This document shows positions 34,855-44,400 of a DNA stretch of 64,000 nt, one piece after another (position 1 is the first letter of the stretch; each line of letters starts with the position of its first letter). Source of the stretch: Agromyces albus (GTDB lineage: Bacteria; Actinomycetota; Actinomycetes; Actinomycetales; Microbacteriaceae); contig NZ_SDPN01000001.1 of the NCBI RefSeq assembly GCF_004134825.1, forward strand, positions 62,001 through 126,000, written 5' to 3'. Made by a program: the position numbers and the translations under genes. Under the pieces are notes generated by a model, which had not been told where the DNA came from, made no database searches, and saw only the letters and a list, made by a program, of their open reading frames with translations.

Positions 34855-35655
34855 TCAGCCGTTCTTGCCGTCGCGCCAGCGGAGCCAGTGCTGCACCCGA
34901 TCGAGGTCGTAGTCGGGCCCCGAGATGCCGAGCGTGAACAGTCGCACGCCTGCGTCGTAGAGCGCGTCGGCGTGCTCGACGTCGTAGCCGCGGCCGAGCT
35001 CGTTCGAGACGGTGATGCCCGAGACATCCCGGCCGTCCTTCTCGCCCCAGCGGGCGATGACGTCGAGCTTGTGCGCGATCTCCTCAGGCCCCACGAAGGA
35101 GTGCCAGATGTCGGCGTGATGCGCGACGATGCGAAGCGTCTTCTGCTCGCCCTTGCCGCCGATCATGATCGGGATGCGGCGCGTGGGCGGCGGGTTCAGC
35201 TTCGCCCAGCGCTCCTCGATGCGGGGCAGCGCGTGGGCGAGCGCGGTGAGCCGCGTTCCGGCAGTGCCGAACTCGTAGCCGTACTCGTCGTAGTCACGAT
35301 GGAACCAGCCCGAACCGGTGCCGAAGATGAAGCGCCCGACGCCCGTGCCCTTCTCGCTGATGTGGTCGATGGTGCGGGCCATGTCGGCCTGCAGGTCGGC
35401 GCCCCGGTAGGAGTTGCAGTTCACGAGCGTGCCGAACTCGATGCGCTCGGTCTGCTCGGCCCACGCACCGAGCATCGTCCACGCTTCGAAGTGCAGGCCG
35501 TCGCGATCGCCGGAGAGCGGGAAGAAATGGTCCCAGTTGAAGACGATGTCGGTGCCGAGCTCTTCGAGGCGGAGCACGGTGTCGCGGATGGCGGTGTACT
35601 GGGCGTGCTGCGGCTGTACCTGGATACCGAGACGCACGGGGGAATCGAGACGCAT
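34855..35655 (-). CDS. LLM-class (luciferase-like) F420-dependent oxidoreductase
   Basis: A 266-residue TIM-barrel flavin/F420 enzyme. The N-terminus RLGIQVQPQHAQYTAIRDT, the TDIVFNWDHFFPLSGD segment and the GTLVNCNSYRG motif are typical of actinobacterial F420-dependent members. Also LPRIEERWAKLNPPPTRRIPIMIGGKGEQKTLRIVAHHAD, which binds the cofactor phosphate. Substrate unknown. Stand-alone gene, 52 bases downstream of the TetR gene on the same strand. Confidence 0.88.
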   Translation of the reverse strand: MRLDSPVRLGIQVQPQHAQYTAIRDTVLRLEELGTDIVFNWDHFFPLSGDRDGLHFEAWTMLGAWAEQTERIEFGTLVNCNSYRGADLQADMARTIDHISEKGTGVGRFIFGTGSGWFHRDYDEYGYEFGTAGTRLTALAHALPRIEERWAKLNPPPTRRIPIMIGGKGEQKTLRIVAHHADIWHSFVGPEEIAHKLDVIARWGEKDGRDVSGITVSNELGRGYDVEHADALYDAGVRLFTLGISGPDYDLDRVQHWLRWRDGKNG

Positions 35656-35707
35656 TCCGCCAGCCTAGGACGATCGGATGCCGCGACGGCGGCGTCTCCG
35701 GATTTTC

Positions 35708-36319
35708 CTAGCGTTCGACGCCGAGCAGTCGTTCGAGCACCTCGAGCGAGGGGGCGGGATCGACGCCGGGGTCGAGCAGCCACTGCACCTGCAAGCCGTC
35801 GGACGCCGCGATCACGAGCGAGGCGACGGATGCCGCGTCGACGTCGGCGCGCATCCGGCCGGCTGCCTGCTCCGCCTCGACCTGCGCCACGAGCTCGGCG
35901 CGGACCCTGGCGAAGCGCGCCGTCGCGAAGTCGCGCGCGTCATCGTGCCCGCGCTCGAGCGCCGAGGCGACGAGCGTCGTGTAGAGCTGCACGAGACCGG
36001 GAACGGCATGGTTGCGGCGCGCGGCGTTCGTCATCGAGCCGACGGCGGTCGTTCCCGGGGGGTTCGGGTCTTCGATGTGCGTGCGCTCCTCGGCGGCGCG
36101 GTACACGGCGACGAGGAGCTGTTCGCGAGAGTCGAAGTAGTGGCGCAGCGCTGCGTGCGAGACGCCGATCGCCTCACCGATCGCACGCAGCGAGGTGCCC
36201 TCGGCGCCGCGCTCGGCGAAGACCTCGATGGCGCGGTCGAGGATCTCCTGCCGTCGTTCGACGCCCTTGGCGTAGGACCCCCGGCGGCGATCGTCGGGGT
36301 CGGCGCTCGGCGACTCCAT
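35708..36319 (-). CDS. TetR-family repressor, GSYAKG type (carbohydrate-linked)
   Basis: A 203-residue TetR protein: N-terminal RRRGSYAKGVERRQEIL, recognition helix VSHAALRHYF, C-terminal QVQWLLDPGVDP. It is the third paralogue of this subfamily in the window. Divergent from a sugar isomerase/oxidoreductase pair with the best palindrome of the three operators between them. Confidence 0.9.
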   Translation of the reverse strand: MESPSADPDDRRRGSYAKGVERRQEILDRAIEVFAERGAEGTSLRAIGEAIGVSHAALRHYFDSREQLLVAVYRAAEERTHIEDPNPPGTTAVGSMTNAARRNHAVPGLVQLYTTLVASALERGHDDARDFATARFARVRAELVAQVEAEQAAGRMRADVDAASVASLVIAASDGLQVQWLLDPGVDPAPSLEVLERLLGVER

Positions 36320-36343
36320 GCGGCCATCGTAAGCCGTCGAACA

Positions 36344-36365
36344 AAAACCTCCACGCGGAGGTTTT
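36344..36365. promoter_or_regulatory. TetR operator AAAACCTCC-N4-GGAGGTTTT
   Basis: A perfect 9-base inverted repeat in the 65-base gap between TetR and the isomerase gene. Shares the AAACC/GGTTT core with the operators at 5508 and 26983. Confidence 0.85.
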
Positions 36366-36384
36366 CGGTGCTAAGGTCGTTCGG

Positions 36385-37206
36385 GTGACCTCATCGACGA
36401 CCTCACCCACGACCTCCATCCAGCTCTTCACCGTTCGCGAGCACCTCGAGCGCGACGCCGACGAGGCGCTCGGTCGCCTCGCCGACATCGGCTACACCAC
36501 GGTGGAGCCCTACGACTTCGTACGCCGCGCGGGCGAGCTCGCCGCCGCACTCAAGCGGCACGGGCTCGCAGCCCCCACCGGCCACGCGTTCCTCTCCTCG
36601 CCGTCGTTCATCGCGCCCGACGGCAGCGGCACCGCGATTGCGGCGCCCAGCCACGACGAGGTCTTCGCCGCAGCGCGCGAACTCGGCATGTCGATCGTGA
36701 TCGAGCCGTACACCGACCCCGACCGCTGGTCGACCCGAGAGCAGATCGAGGAGACCGCCGACCTGCTGAACGCGGCCGCCGCCACGGCGGCCACGCACGG
36801 CCTGCGCGTCGGCTATCACAACCACGCGCACGAACTCGACCGCGACATCGACGGCCGGCGCGGCCTCGAGATCCTCGCCGACGCTCTCGACCCCGAGGTC
36901 GCGCTCGAGGTCGACCTCTACTGGGCGGCCCGCGCAGGCGTCGACGTCGTCGCGCTCATCGGCCGGCTCGGCGACCGCGTGCGCGCCGTGCACGTGAAAG
37001 ACGGGAGCCTCGATCCCGAGCTCGTCACGGCCTACCCGCCGGCCGATCAGGTGCCCGCCGGCCGGGGAGCGGTGCCGCTCGCGGCGGCCATCGACGCGGC
37101 ATCCGCCCTCGAATTCGCGGTCGTCGAGTACGACGCCTACGACGGCGACCTCTACGACGGACTCGCGCAGAGCCACAAGTTCCTCGCCGCGCGGAGCGCC
37201 GCCTGA
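36385..37206 (+). CDS. Sugar phosphate isomerase/epimerase (xylose-isomerase-like TIM barrel)
   Basis: A 273-residue AP-endonuclease-2-family barrel. QLFTVREHLERDADEALGRLADIGYTTVEPYDF is the typical first half; metal ligands are suggested by IEPYTD, GYHNHAHEL and EVDLYWAARAGVD. Members isomerise or epimerise sugars, inositols or keto-sugars. GTG start 20 bases after the operator. Its stop overlaps the start of the Gfo/Idh/MocA gene (TGATG), so both act in one pathway. Confidence 0.9.
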   Translation: MTSSTTSPTTSIQLFTVREHLERDADEALGRLADIGYTTVEPYDFVRRAGELAAALKRHGLAAPTGHAFLSSPSFIAPDGSGTAIAAPSHDEVFAAARELGMSIVIEPYTDPDRWSTREQIEETADLLNAAAATAATHGLRVGYHNHAHELDRDIDGRRGLEILADALDPEVALEVDLYWAARAGVDVVALIGRLGDRVRAVHVKDGSLDPELVTAYPPADQVPAGRGAVPLAAAIDAASALEFAVVEYDAYDGDLYDGLAQSHKFLAARSAA

Positions 37207-38333
37207 TGGGCGCGGGCAACGCCGTCGGCGTCGGCGTCATCGGCGCCGGCAACATCAGCGACACCTACCTCGAGCACCTCACGAGCTTCCCCGACCTCGA
37301 GGTGCACGTCGTCGGCGACCTCGACCTCGACCGCGCGCGGGCGCAGGCCGAGAAGCACGGAGTCCGCGCGTCGGGCGATGCCGACGCCGTGCTCTCGCAC
37401 CCCGACGTCGAGCTCGTCGTGAACCTCACGATCCCCGCTGTGCACGCCGAGGTCTCGTCGGCCGCGGTGTCGGCCGGCAAGCACGTGTGGAGCGAGAAGC
37501 CCATCGGCATCGACCGGGCGAGCGCCGCAGCGCTGCTCGACCAGGCTGCAGCGGCGGGCGTGCGCATCGGCGTTGCCCCCGACACCGTGCTCGGCCCCGG
37601 GCTGCAGTCGGCGCGGCGTGCCATCGCCCGCGGCGACATCGGCCGCCCACTGTTCGCCCAGACGACGTTCCAGTGGCAGGGCCCCGAGCTGTTCCACCCG
37701 AACCCCGGCTTCCTCTACGCGCGCGGTGGCGGGCCGCTCCTCGACATGGGCCCGTACTACGTGTCGGCGCTCGTGCACGTCTTCGGCCCCGTCGCCGAGG
37801 TCGCTGCGCTCGGGCAGCGCGGCACCGACATCCGCTCGGTGCAGGTCGGCCCGCTCGCCGGGCAGTCCTTCCCGGTCGAGGTGCCGTCGACCGTACAGGT
37901 GCTGACCCGCTTCGAGGAGGGCGGCCAGGCCCAGAGCCTCTACAGCACCGACTCCCCGCTCCTGCGGCAGGGCATCGTCGAGATCTCGGGCACCGAGGGC
38001 ACGATCGTCATCCCCGACCCCAACACCTTCGGCGGCCGTATCGCCATCGTGCGCCCGCTCGCCTCGCTCGCCGATGCCGGCGCGCAGGAGTGGATCGACA
38101 TCGAGCAGGAGGGCGTCATGGTCGGGCGGGGCCTCGGCGCGCTCGATCTCGCCCGCGCGGTGCGGGGCGGCCACACGCATCTCGCGAGCGGCGAGATCGG
38201 CTACCACGTGCTCGACACCCTGCTCGCGATCGAGGAGTCGGTGGAGCAGGGCGGGTTCGTGCCCGTCGAGAGCACCGTCGACGTGGTCGGCATGATGCCC
38301 GCCGATTTCGATCCGTTCATGCGCACGGTCTGA
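37206..38333 (+). CDS. Gfo/Idh/MocA-family oxidoreductase
   Basis: A 375-residue NAD(P)-dependent dehydrogenase. Rossmann motif VIGAGNISDTYLEHL near the N-terminus, the EKP motif in WSEKPIGID (about 95-103), and the catalytic region GGGPLLDMGPYYVSALVHVFGP. Family members oxidise hydroxyls on sugars, inositols or glycosides. Coupled to the upstream isomerase; together they resemble 3-keto-sugar or inositol catabolic pairs (inference). Confidence 0.92.
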   Translation: MGAGNAVGVGVIGAGNISDTYLEHLTSFPDLEVHVVGDLDLDRARAQAEKHGVRASGDADAVLSHPDVELVVNLTIPAVHAEVSSAAVSAGKHVWSEKPIGIDRASAAALLDQAAAAGVRIGVAPDTVLGPGLQSARRAIARGDIGRPLFAQTTFQWQGPELFHPNPGFLYARGGGPLLDMGPYYVSALVHVFGPVAEVAALGQRGTDIRSVQVGPLAGQSFPVEVPSTVQVLTRFEEGGQAQSLYSTDSPLLRQGIVEISGTEGTIVIPDPNTFGGRIAIVRPLASLADAGAQEWIDIEQEGVMVGRGLGALDLARAVRGGHTHLASGEIGYHVLDTLLAIEESVEQGGFVPVESTVDVVGMMPADFDPFMRTV

Positions 38334-38390
38334 CCGGCGCGGCCCGGGTCGTGCTCGGCCATCTCGAACGGCTCGCGCAGGAAACCCGCG

Positions 38391-38427
38391 TTCAACGCTA
38401 TTCCAACGCAATGAATCCGCATATACT
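38391..38427 (+). promoter_or_regulatory. Promoter and possible operator of the Lrp gene
   Basis: TATACT at 38422-38427 is an excellent -10 element only six bases before the ATG, so the mRNA may be leaderless. Upstream, TTCAACGC and TTCCAACGC repeat, and TTCA/TGAA ends (38391-38415) make a weak inverted repeat that may be an autoregulatory site. Confidence 0.6.
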
Positions 38428-38433
38428 GCGAGG

Positions 38434-38871
38434 ATGGACAACCTCGACCGCGCCATCCTCGACCTGTTGCGGCAGAACTCCCGGGCTGGGTACGGCGACA
38501 TCGGGTCGTCCGTGGGCCTCTCGGCGTCGGCCGTGAAGCGGCGTGTCGACCGGCTCGTCGCCGACGGCGTCATCCGCTCGTTCACGATCCAGGTCGACCC
38601 CGCCGTCGACGGCATGAGCACCGAGGCCTATGTCGAGCTGTTCTGCCGGGGCACCGTCGCACCCGACGAACTGCAACGCATCCTCCAGGGCGTGCCCGAA
38701 GTCGTCTACGCGGGCACGGTCACGGGCAGCGCCGACGCGATCGTGCACATGCGCGCCCGCGACATCACCTCGCTCGAAGACGCCCTCGAACGCGTGCGAA
38801 TCGCCCCCAATGTCGACCACACCCGAAGCGCGATCGTGCTGTCGAGACTCGTGAACCGCAACCGGGACTGA
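38434..38871 (+). CDS. Lrp/AsnC-family regulator
   Basis: A 145-residue leucine-responsive-type regulator: helix-turn-helix at about 5-60 (LDRAILDLLRQNSRAGYGDIG, then LSASAVKRRVDRLVADGVI) and a C-terminal RAM domain (VVYAGTVTGSADAIVHMRARDI). Such proteins sense amino acids; the ddaH-rocD and putA genes in this window are possible targets. The stop is two bases from the MORN-repeat gene. Confidence 0.9.
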   Translation: MDNLDRAILDLLRQNSRAGYGDIGSSVGLSASAVKRRVDRLVADGVIRSFTIQVDPAVDGMSTEAYVELFCRGTVAPDELQRILQGVPEVVYAGTVTGSADAIVHMRARDITSLEDALERVRIAPNVDHTRSAIVLSRLVNRNRD

Positions 38872-38873
38872 CG

Positions 38874-39302
38874 ATGACGGATGCCGCGAGCAGCACGCCG
38901 AGCGAGTCGGCGCCGAACGCCCTCGACGAAGACGGCCGCAAGCACGGCCACTGGCAGGAGCACTTCGCCGACGGCCGGGTCTCGGCCGAGGGCAGCTACG
39001 AGCACGGCGTGCAGCAGGGCCCCTGGCGGTACTGGTACCGGAACGGCCAGCTGAAGGCAGCCGGCAACCGGCTCGAAGACACGCTCGACGGCCACTGGCG
39101 GTGGTGGCGCGAAGACGGCGGCCCGCTGCAGGAGGGCGCCTTCGTGCGCAACGAGCAGCACGGCGAGTGGCGGCGGTGGCACGCGACCGGCGAATTGCTC
39201 GACGAAGGCGAGTATCACCTGGGCCGCAAGATCGGCATGTGGCGCAGCTACCACCCCGACGGCAGCCTCAAGCAGGAGAGATCGCATCAGCCGCGCCACT
39301 AG
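38874..39302 (+). CDS. MORN-repeat-variant protein
   Basis: A 142-residue protein made of about five repeats of the type G.W..Y..NGQL...G.Y..G...G.W (HGHWQEHFADGRVSAEGSY; QGPWRYWYRNGQLKAAGN; DGHWRWWREDGGPLQEGAF; HGEWRRWHATGELLDEGEY; IGMWRSYHPDGSLKQE). This is the MORN_2 type of repeat also seen in bacterial toxin-immunity and surface proteins. No signal peptide, so probably cytoplasmic. Follows the Lrp gene by two bases. Confidence 0.82.
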   Translation: MTDAASSTPSESAPNALDEDGRKHGHWQEHFADGRVSAEGSYEHGVQQGPWRYWYRNGQLKAAGNRLEDTLDGHWRWWREDGGPLQEGAFVRNEQHGEWRRWHATGELLDEGEYHLGRKIGMWRSYHPDGSLKQERSHQPRH

Positions 39303-39321
39303 CGGGGATGCAGGAGCGCCG

Positions 39322-39690
39322 ATGCTCGAGGTCGATCCGAACAGTGCGGTGGCGCCCTTCGAGCAGATTCGCGTGCAGGTGATCGAAGCCGTGCGCAGCG
39401 GAGACCTCGTGCCCGGCAGCCGGATGCCCACGGTGCGCCGGCTCGCTGAAGAGCTCGGCCTCGCCCCGAACACCGTCGCCCGCGCCTACCGTGAGCTCGA
39501 ACACGACGGCGTCATCGAGACGCGAGGACGGAACGGCTCGTTCGTGTCAGCGACCGGTGACCCGACCCGGCAGCAGGCGCAGCTCGCGGCATCCGCCTAC
39601 GCCGATCACATCGCCCGGCTCGGGGTCGACGCCGACGAGGCGCTCGCGATCGTGCGTTCAGCCCTGGGGCTCCCCGCTCAGCGAGGCTGA
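39322..39690 (+). CDS. GntR-family regulator (short, YtrA-like)
   Basis: A 122-residue protein with a winged helix-turn-helix at about 10-78 (FEQIRVQVIEAVRSGDLVPGSRMPTVRRLAEELGLAPNTVARAYRELEHDGVI) and only a short helical tail, as in the YtrA subgroup. YtrA regulators usually control ABC transporters; none is adjacent here. It starts 19 bases after the MORN gene, so it may share that transcript. Confidence 0.88.
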   Translation: MLEVDPNSAVAPFEQIRVQVIEAVRSGDLVPGSRMPTVRRLAEELGLAPNTVARAYRELEHDGVIETRGRNGSFVSATGDPTRQQAQLAASAYADHIARLGVDADEALAIVRSALGLPAQRG

Positions 39691-39705
39691 TCGCGCCGAC
39701 CTGGT

Positions 39706-39740
39706 CTCGGTTCTCGGTTCTCGGTTCTCAGCTCTCGGGA
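39706..39740. repeat. Tandem heptanucleotide repeats (TCTCGGT)
   Basis: Three perfect copies of TCTCGGT (39706-39726) followed by two degenerate ones (TCTCAGC, TCTCGGG). The last two lie inside the 3' end of rimK and encode its final residues. A slippage-prone site between convergent genes. Confidence 0.75.
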
Positions 39741-40918
39741 ATGGGTTGTTTCGGCAGCTTGCGCACCTTCGCGCGCCGGCGTCGCCGCTCGGGGATCATC
39801 GAACGCATCTCCTCGAGCTTGCCGAAGCACAGCAGCCGGTCTTCGGCCTGCAGCTCGACGCTGCGGCGCGGGTTCGGGATGACGCTCGTGCCACGGTGCA
39901 GCGTGAGCACGGTGATGTCGCGCTCCGAGAGCCCCGAGTCGCCGAGGGTCGTGCCCACCAGGTCGGCGCCGCCGTGCACGACGAGCTCGGCCACGCCGTA
40001 ACCCGTCGAGACGGTGAGGCGCTGCCGCACGTCGATCTCGGGGAAGGCGACCTGGTTCGCGATGTGGTCGACGATCGCGCCGGCCACATCGAGCTTCGTC
40101 GCGGTCTCGATGCCTTCGAGGCCTGGGGAGGAGTTCACCTCCATCACGAGCGGGCCCTCGTCGCCCTCGAGCATGTCGACGCCGGCGACCCTGAGTCCCA
40201 TGATCTGGGCCGAGCGCACGGCTGCCTGCTCGAATTCGGGCGTCAGCTCGACGGACTCCACCGTGCCGCCGCGGTGCACGTTCGAGCGGAACTCGTCGCC
40301 GATCGCGCTCCGGCGCATCGCCGCGACCACGCGATCGCCGACGACGAGGGCACGGATGTCGCGGCCGCGGCTCTCCTTGATGAACCGCTGGATGAGCACG
40401 TTCTGCTTCGTCGAGTGCAGGGTCTCGATGATCGCCTCGGCGACCTTGACCTCGGGCGCGAGGATGACGCCGATGCCCTGTGTTCCCTCGAGCAGCTTGA
40501 TGACGACCGGCGCACCGCCCACCCGCTCGATCGCGGGTCGTACATCGGCGCGGTTCCGCACGAAGGCCGTCGCCGGCATGCCGATGTTGTGACGGGACAG
40601 GATCTGGTTGGCGCGCAGCTTGTCACGCGAGTTCGTGATGCCGTTCGCCGTGTTCGGCGTGAAGACGTCCATCTGCTCGAACTGCCGCACCACCGCCGTG
40701 CCGTAGTAGGTGACCGAGTTGCCGATCCTCGGCAGCACCGCGTCGTAGTCGGAGAGCGGCCGCCCGCGGTACTGCAGGTCGGGCTCGGGCCCCGACAGGT
40801 CGATCGCGAAGCGCAGGGTGTCGAGCACTCTCACCTGGTGTCCGCGTTGTTCCGCGGCCGCCCGGAGTCGCTGCGTCGAGTACGCCTGCGGGGCGCGCGA
40901 GAGGATCGCCAGTTTCAT
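39728..40918 (-). CDS. rimK: RimK-type ATP-grasp glutamate ligase with C-terminal TrkA-C domain
   Basis: A 396-residue fusion. The N-terminal part is RimK-like: MKLAILSRAPQAYST, ATP-grasp segments GAPVVIKLLEGTQGIGVILA, IQRFIKESRGRDIRALVVGDRVVAAM, and metal-binding PLVMEVNSSPGLEGIE. RimK adds glutamate to ribosomal protein S6. Residues about 305-370 (YGVAELVVHGGADLVG, LGDSGLSERDITVLTLHRG, EDRLLCFG) form an RCK/TrkA-C ligand-binding domain, absent from E. coli RimK. Divergent from a RimB-like protease with only 27 bases between starts. Confidence 0.9.
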   Translation of the reverse strand: MKLAILSRAPQAYSTQRLRAAAEQRGHQVRVLDTLRFAIDLSGPEPDLQYRGRPLSDYDAVLPRIGNSVTYYGTAVVRQFEQMDVFTPNTANGITNSRDKLRANQILSRHNIGMPATAFVRNRADVRPAIERVGGAPVVIKLLEGTQGIGVILAPEVKVAEAIIETLHSTKQNVLIQRFIKESRGRDIRALVVGDRVVAAMRRSAIGDEFRSNVHRGGTVESVELTPEFEQAAVRSAQIMGLRVAGVDMLEGDEGPLVMEVNSSPGLEGIETATKLDVAGAIVDHIANQVAFPEIDVRQRLTVSTGYGVAELVVHGGADLVGTTLGDSGLSERDITVLTLHRGTSVIPNPRRSVELQAEDRLLCFGKLEEMRSMIPERRRRRAKVRKLPKQPIPES

Positions 40919-40945
40919 CAGTTGTACCCCTGCGAAGATGGTCGG

Positions 40946-41449
40946 GTGAACGAGACTCCCCATTCAAACACCATCGTCGGATGGCGCGAGTGGGTAAGTC
41001 TGCCCGATGCAGGGGTGCCGTGGATCAAAGCCAAGCTCGACACCGGCGCACGAACCTCGTCGTTGCACGCCTTCGACGTGGAGGAGGCGCAGCATGACGG
41101 CACGTCGATGGTGCGATTCGGCATCCACCCATGGCAGGACACCGGCGACGACGCCGTCGTGGTGGAGCTGCCGATCCACGACCGCCGAAAGGTGCGCAGC
41201 TCCTCGGGCCACACTGAGGAGCGCATCGTCGTGCTCATGGAGGTCGTGCTTCGAGGACGCGCCATCACCGCCGAGGTGACACTCACGAACCGTGACGAGA
41301 TGGGCTTCCGCATGCTCATCGGCCGAGAAGCCTTGCGCCGGGGATTCATCGTCGACGCAGCACGCTCGTTCCTCGGCGGACGCGCGCCCCGCCGCATCCG
41401 CCGTCGCAACCGGGGCCGCACGGTGCGCGTGGTCGATCGCTCGAAGTAG
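40946..41449 (+). CDS. RimB-like ATP-dependent zinc protease family protein
   Basis: A 167-residue retropepsin-like protein. The signature IKAKLDTGARTSSLHA (about 29-44) contains the Asp-Thr-Gly of aspartic proteases, and GFRMLIGREALRRGF is the family's second motif. In Pseudomonas the related RimB removes glutamates added by RimK; that pairing is repeated here by divergent genes. GTG start with GAAGATGG upstream. The C-terminus is very basic (RAPRRIRRRNRGRTVR), which could bind RNA. Confidence 0.88.
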   Translation: MNETPHSNTIVGWREWVSLPDAGVPWIKAKLDTGARTSSLHAFDVEEAQHDGTSMVRFGIHPWQDTGDDAVVVELPIHDRRKVRSSSGHTEERIVVLMEVVLRGRAITAEVTLTNRDEMGFRMLIGREALRRGFIVDAARSFLGGRAPRRIRRRNRGRTVRVVDRSK

Positions 41450-41452
41450 CCC

Positions 41453-44400
41453 CTAGATCACGCCCGCCGAGAGCGAACTCGGGTTGCCGAAGCGGTGGTT
41501 CGTGATCGAGACGGCCTGCTCGCGCAGGAACGGCAGCAGCTCCACGCGGCCCGAGGGCGTCACGGCGTGCGACCACACCGCGACATCCGGGCTTCCGCCG
41601 AGCGCTTCGGTGAGTGCCGGGGCGCCGCCGCCGACGAGCCGCACGCGTGTCGTGGTGATGCCGCCCTTCGCGGCGCGCGCGAGCCATCCGGCATCCTTCT
41701 CGCGGACGATGCGCACGTCACGCGCGGCGAGCACGTTGCGCACGCCCTTCGGCAGGTCGATCGCCGTCGACACCGTGAGCGGCGCCTTCGCGAGCACGCC
41801 GGCGGCGATGACGCGGAGCCCCTCGGCGAGGGTCGCCTGCTCGCCGATGCGGATCGTGACGGGCAGCGGGCGGTAGCGGAACAGGTTCCGCTCGACCTCG
41901 ACGCCCGAGACGTCCTTCACGACGCCGTACTCCTCGGCCCACGCGAGCTCGTCGGAGAGGGCAGAGCGGCGCAGCAGGTCGAACTCCTCGTAGCCGAGCG
42001 CCGGCTGCGAGGCCTCGATGATCTCGGTGACGCGCTTCTCGAGTCCGCGCAGGTGCAGCGTGGAGCTCGCGGGGCCGTGCTCGGGCACCCACTCGCCGAG
42101 ACCGAACAGGTAGTTCGGGCCGCCCGCCTTCGCGCCGGCGCCGACCGACGAGCGCTTCCAGCCGCCGAACGGCTGGCGCTGCACGATCGCACCGGTGGTG
42201 CCGCGGTTCACGTAGAGGTTGCCGGCCTCGACGCGATCGAGCCAGGTGGCGAGCTCGGCGGGATCGAGCGAGTGCAGGCCCGCGGTGAGCCCGTAGTCGA
42301 CGGCGTTCTGCATGCGGATCGCCTCGTCGAGGTTCCGAGCGTGCATGACGCCGAGCACCGGGCCGAAGAACTCGGTGAGGTGGAAATAGGAGCCGGCGGC
42401 GACGCCCGAGCGGATGCCGGGAGACCAGAGCTGCCCCGTCTCGTCGAGCTGCCTCGGCTCGACGAGCCAGTCCTCGCCGATGCCGAGCTGCGTGAGCGCG
42501 TGCAGCAGCTTGCCGTTCGCGGGCTCGATGATCGGGCCCATCTGGCTCCGCGGGTCTTCGGGCCAGCCGACCTGCAACGACATGGTCGCGTCGACGAGCT
42601 GCCGGCGGAATCGCTCGGACTTCGCGACCGATCCCACGAGGATCACGAGCGAGGCGGCCGAGCACTTCTGCCCCGCGTGTCCGAAGGCGCTCTTCACGAC
42701 GTCGGCAGCGGCGAGGTCGAGGTCGGCCGACGGCGTCACGATGATCGCGTTCTTGCCGCTCGTCTCGGCGAGGAGCGGGAGGTCTTTCCGGAACGAGCGG
42801 AACAGCTGCGCGGTCTCGTACGCGCCCGTGAGGATGACGCGGTCGACCTCGGGCGCCGAGACGAGTTGCTTGCCGAGGTCGTGGTTGGCGAGGTCGACGA
42901 GGGCGAGGAGGTGGCGCGGCACGCCGGCCTCCCAGAGCGCCTCGACCATGACGGCGCCGGAGCGCTGGGCGAGCTTCGCGGGCTTGATGATGACGCCCGA
43001 ACCTGCGGCGAGCGCGGCGAGCACACCGCCGGCCGGTATGGCGACCGGGAAATTCCACGGCGGCGTCACGACGGTGAGCTTCGGTGGCACGAACGAAGCC
43101 CCCTGCACGTGGTCGAGCTCGCGGGCGCGCTCGGCATAGTAATGCGCGAAGTCGATCGCCTCGCTCACCTCGGGGTCGGCCTCGGCGATGGTCTTGCCCG
43201 TCTCGGCGGCCATCGCCTCGATGAGGCGGTCGCGGTTCGCGGCGAGCGCGATGCCCGCGCGATGCAGCACGGCGGCGCGTTCGGCGCCGGGCAGCCTGCC
43301 CCACGCGGCACCGCGGGCGTGCACGGAACCGATGATGGAGTCGAGGGTCTCGGGGTCGTCGACGCGGGCCGCGGCGACCGTGTCCATGCCGACACGCGAT
43401 CCGGGCACGCGGGCGAGGATGCGGCGTCCCCAGTCGCGGTTCGCGGCGATCGCCGGGTCGGTGTCGGGTTCGTTGCGGAAGCCGGGAGTCGCGCCCGGGC
43501 CCATGGGCGCGCCCGGCGTGCCCGGCGCCGAGGGAGCAGCGGATGCCGCGGCATCCGCCAGCTCGATGCCGTCGATGCCGTCGGAGCCGCGCACGAGGTT
43601 GAGCACGACGCTCGTGAGCGACTCGTCTTCGTGCTCGGTGCCCGGAGCGGGAGCGTCGGGAATCGCCATCGCCGCGGCGAGCGACTCCTCGCTCCACTCG
43701 GTGCGGCGGTTCTGGGTGCGATTCGGCGTGGGCGCGGCCGGGTTCGCGGCATCCGCTTCGAGCGCTTCGACCGAGCGGAGGTAGCGTGCCTGCTCACGCT
43801 CGAAGAGCCGCTCGTCGCCGGCGAGCTCGAACACGGCCGACATGAAGTTGTCGTCGCTCGCGTTCTCTTCGAGGCGGCGGATCAGGTAGGCGATCGCCAC
43901 GTCGAACTCCGCGGGGTTCACGACGGGCGTGTAGAGCAGCAGGTTGCCGACGGTGGCGCGCACCGCTTCCGCCTGGCCGGTCGCCATGCCGAGGAGCATC
44001 TCGAACTCGACGCGATCGTCGACGCCGCGATACTTCGCGGTGAGCCAGGCGTCGGCGACGTCGAAGAGATTGTGGCCGGCGACGCCGAGCTTGACCGCGT
44101 GAGTGCGTTCGGGCGTCATCGACCAGCGGAGCACCCGCTTGTAGTTCGTGTCGGAGTCCTGCTTGGTGCCGTACGTCGCGACGGGCCAGCCGTGGATCGC
44201 GGCGTCGACGTGCTCCATCGCGAGGTTCGCGCCCTTCACGACCCGCACCTTGATCGGTGCGCCGCCGGCGGCGCGGCGGGCCGTCGCCCATGCGGTGAGG
44301 TCCTGCATCGCGCCGAGCGCGTCGGGCAGGTAGGTCTGCAGCACGATGCCCGCTTCGAGGCCGCGCAACTGCGGCTTGTCGAGCAGGGTCTTGAACACCG

